Below, in pieces: positions 5,397-6,841 of a stretch of 6,841 bases of DNA. The notes below the pieces were generated by a model. The model searched no databases. It had not been told where the DNA came from and saw only the letters and a program-made list of their open reading frames with translations. Origin of the DNA: an uncultured Opitutaceae bacterium (GTDB lineage: Bacteria; Verrucomicrobiota; Verrucomicrobiia; Opitutales; Opitutaceae); contig CAKZMS010000324.1 of NCBI GenBank assembly GCA_937128785.1, positions 1 through 6,841 on the forward strand. The letters are read 5' to 3'. Within the stretch, counting starts at the first letter, position 1. Each line of letters begins with the position of its first letter. A program made the position numbers and the translations under genes.

Positions 5397-6632
5397 TTGA
5401 TCCGGGCGCCTCCCCGCGTCTTGCTGCGCGCCGTGTCCGCTCCGACTTCTGTCCGCCGCCTTCAGGCGCACTACTTCGCCATCTACGCCGTCTTCGGCAG
5501 CGTGACCCCCTACATCACAATCTACCTCCGGGATCTGAAACAACTCTCGCTCACCGATATCGGTATCATCTTCGCCGTCGGGCAATCAGCCGTCCTGTTC
5601 ATGCCAGTGGTGATGACCTATCTGGCCGATCGCTACCGCTTGGTGCGGCCTTTGTTCGTCGGTCTGTTCGCCCTGAATGTTCTGGCGATGTCCGCCCTGA
5701 TGGGAGCGGTCGGGTTCTGGGCCTGCTTGTTGTGGATCGCGATCAATCGCCTCGCCACCCAACCTCAGGTCGCCTTGGGCGACGGCCTCTATTTCACCCT
5801 GCAAGCCGATCCCGATCAGCCCCGCGTTGCTTTTTCCACGGTGCGGGTATGGGGAACCATCGGGTTCATCGTGCCGAGTATCGTGATGTTCGGAGCCTAC
5901 TACCTGGGCGGCGGTATCAATTGGTTGCCGGGGGTGACCGCCTTGTTTGCGGTCCTGGGGATTCTCAACGCCTTCGGTTTGCCGATGCGGTCCCGGCAGC
6001 GGGAGTCATCCTCGGCTCAAGGCATGCCCACCCTCGAGGCGGCCAAGGTGCTCATGCGCCCTCACCTCATGCTGTTCTGCATCGGCGCCGGCACCGTGGT
6101 GTTTACCAACATGGCGTTCTATGGCTTTTACCCCCTCTACCTGACGCATCAGGTGGGGATCGCGGAGAAATGGGTCGGGCCCATCTCCAGCCTAGGAGTC
6201 GGCATCGAAATCCTCTACATCCTCGGACTCGATCGGATGAAAAATCGGTTCGGTTTCGGTGGCATCATGGCTCTGGCCTCGGCGGCGAGCTTGTTTCGGT
6301 TTGTCTGCCTCGCCTTTCTGCCCACGCCATTCTTCGCGGTGTGCTTCCAAGTCTTCCACGGCATGACCATCCTCGGGTTTTTCATCGTGCCGGTCATGTA
6401 TTTGAACGCGCACGCCGAGGAGGGCTATCGCAACTCGATCCAAGGCCTCTACGTTGTGCTGGTGGCCGGATTCTTTTCGATCGCCGGCAACGTCTTCGCC
6501 GGACACGTCGCCGAGTTTGGACTAATCACCCTCTACAAAGCGTCCCTCGGCATCTGCGCCATCGGCGTCGCCTTGACCGGCCTGAGTTTCTGGCTGGCCA
6601 AACGCGCCCCCGCAACCTCCCCCAACCTGTAA
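5397..6632 (+). CDS. MFS transporter (MFS_1_like, nucleoside/phenylpropionate permease type)
   Basis: A polytopic inner-membrane permease of up to 411 residues with about 12 hydrophobic segments. Characteristic stretches are V-R-R-L-Q-A-H-Y-F-A-I-Y-A-V-F-G-S-V-T-P-Y before and in helix 1, and the loop 2-3 motif Y-L-A-D-R-Y-R (75-81). R-V-W-G-T-I-G-F at 150-157 is a marker of the NHS/PPP-type MFS branch (R-L-W-G-S-I-G-F in relatives). Substrates in that branch range from nucleosides to aromatic acids, so none is assigned. The frame opens after a TGA at 5394-5396. Possible starts are TTG 5397, TTG 5421 and GTG 5433, none with a Shine-Dalgarno sequence; GTG 5433 would give a 399-residue protein. 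The ATG at 5393 belongs to another frame. The gene ends with TAA at 6630-6632, inside a 19-bp palindrome, with no clear terminator, so it may read through to the next gene. Confidence 0.88.
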   Translation: MIRAPPRVLLRAVSAPTSVRRLQAHYFAIYAVFGSVTPYITIYLRDLKQLSLTDIGIIFAVGQSAVLFMPVVMTYLADRYRLVRPLFVGLFALNVLAMSALMGAVGFWACLLWIAINRLATQPQVALGDGLYFTLQADPDQPRVAFSTVRVWGTIGFIVPSIVMFGAYYLGGGINWLPGVTALFAVLGILNAFGLPMRSRQRESSSAQGMPTLEAAKVLMRPHLMLFCIGAGTVVFTNMAFYGFYPLYLTHQVGIAEKWVGPISSLGVGIEILYILGLDRMKNRFGFGGIMALASAASLFRFVCLAFLPTPFFAVCFQVFHGMTILGFFIVPVMYLNAHAEEGYRNSIQGLYVVLVAGFFSIAGNVFAGHVAEFGLITLYKASLGICAIGVALTGLSFWLAKRAPATSPNL

Positions 6633-6646
6633 CGTATTACGTTACA
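6628..6646. promoter_or_regulatory. Perfect 19-bp palindrome overlapping the permease stop codon
   Basis: The sequence TGTAACGTATTACGTTACA consists of two perfect 9-base arms (6628-6636 and 6638-6646) around a single central T. It includes the TAA stop codon at 6630-6632. No T tract follows on either strand, so it is not an ordinary intrinsic terminator. It has the size and symmetry of an operator for a dimeric helix-turn-helix regulator and lies about 105 bases upstream of the next gene's start. The binding protein is not identifiable from this window. Confidence 0.5.
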
Positions 6647-6684
6647 AACAAGCAGGACCGCCCCAACCGAGGGCGAAGGCTTAG

Positions 6685-6703
6685 ATTATTGTTTTACAAT
6701 AAT
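6685..6703. promoter_or_regulatory. AT-rich dyad 1 (ATTATTGT-TTT-ACAATAAT)
   Basis: Perfect 8-base inverted repeat arms at 6685-6692 and 6696-6703 surround TTT. It ends five bases before a TTGACG box. The same TTATTGTTT core recurs in the dyad at 6733-6749, which suggests two sites for one regulator. As RNA it would be a weak hairpin without a proper T tract, so a terminator role for the permease gene is less likely. Confidence 0.4.
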
Positions 6704-6708
6704 TGTAT

Positions 6709-6738
6709 TTGACGGCGGGGAGCCAAGTACAGTTATTG
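6709..6738 (+). promoter_or_regulatory. Candidate promoter for the gene starting at 6752
   Basis: TTGACG at 6709-6714 matches a sigma-70 type -35 box. At a spacing of 17-18 bases lie GTTATT (6732-6737) and TTATTG (6733-6738), poor but AT-rich -10 candidates that overlap the second dyad. The strongly AT-rich setting contrasts with the GC-rich genes on both sides and supports a control region. Confidence 0.35.
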
Positions 6739-6749
6739 TTTATCAATAA
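6733..6749. promoter_or_regulatory. AT-rich dyad 2 (TTATTG-TTTAT-CAATAA), abutting the start codon
   Basis: Six-base arms at 6733-6738 and 6744-6749 surround TTTAT. The right arm ends two bases before the ATG at 6752. A repressor here would cover the presumed -10 region. If transcribed, the hairpin would instead sit directly before the start codon and could hinder initiation. The centres of the two dyads are 47 bases apart, about four and a half helical turns. Confidence 0.4.
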
Positions 6750-6751
6750 TC

Positions 6752-6841
6752 ATGAAAGTATCATCAGAATCTCCTCGTTTCGGCGGAGCCGCCCGATTGT
6801 TCGAATGGCTGCTCTCATTCCTGCTGGTGGCCGGGTCGCTC
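6752..6841 (+). CDS. Partial CDS: N-terminus of a membrane-anchored protein
   Basis: An ORF begins at ATG 6752 and is open for 30 codons to the window's edge. It starts M-K-V-S-S-E-S-P-R-F-G-G-A-A-R, a polar and slightly basic N-terminus. The hydrophobic L-F-E-W-L-L-S-F-L-L-V-A-G-S-L follows, probably the first transmembrane helix or an uncleaved signal anchor. Codons become GC-rich a few codons in, like the rest of the window. No Shine-Dalgarno sequence precedes the ATG, and the upstream dyad abuts it. The family cannot be identified from 30 residues. The gene faces the same way as the permease, 119 bases after its stop. Confidence 0.6.
   Translation, partial: MKVSSESPRFGGAARLFEWLLSFLLVAGSL

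Noticed and set aside
4904..6712. A 602-codon plus-strand open frame spanning the GNAT gene (antisense) and the permease gene (+2 frame)
   Set aside because: Its translation is rich in Arg, Pro and His with no domain or membrane pattern, while the overlapping GNAT and MFS frames are clear families. Long shadow frames are common in GC-rich DNA.

Overview
The window looks like a piece of a GC-rich bacterial chromosome. Dense, mostly intact genes use G or C at the third codon position, and many starts lack a clear Shine-Dalgarno sequence. The gene types (SSS sodium symporter, MFS_1_like permease, DUF4336 and SRPBCC household proteins) and the patchy Shine-Dalgarno use would suit Verrucomicrobiota, perhaps Opitutaceae. 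That placement is an inference from style, not from a marker gene.

Layout. Positions 40-1596 (minus) hold a complete Na+:solute symporter. Diverging from it, on the plus strand, is a compact module: a 33-residue Val/Ile-rich peptide (1707-1808), then a perfect 12-bp GC hairpin with seven T's (1823-1857). This looks like a branched-chain amino acid leader peptide and attenuator. A weakly supported 64-codon ORF (1923-2117) lies beyond the terminator. No ilv or leu gene follows, so the attenuator appears orphaned.

Positions 2204-5344 (minus) hold five genes in one direction with gaps of 17, 42, 5 and 50 bases, probably one operon. In transcription order they are a GNAT acetyltransferase, a DUF4336 metallo-beta-lactamase-like protein, an SRPBCC-fold protein, a PanE/ApbA ketopantoate reductase with all catalytic residues, and a secreted thioredoxin-fold protein with a C-P-C-E-P-C motif. 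Their functions do not form an obvious pathway; only the reductase can be placed (pantothenate/CoA synthesis).

Positions 5397-6632 (plus) hold an MFS permease, separated from the GNAT gene by only about 50 bases. After it the base composition drops sharply to AT-rich. In 6628-6751 there are three dyads: a perfect 19-bp palindrome over the permease stop codon, and two related TTATTG/CAATAA dyads flanking a TTGACG box. They lie directly upstream of a membrane-anchored protein gene that starts at 6752 and runs off the window. This reads as a tightly regulated promoter region.

The points most worth a second look are the orphan Val/Ile attenuator and the dyad cluster at the right edge. No mobile element, CRISPR array, rRNA or convincing tRNA was seen.
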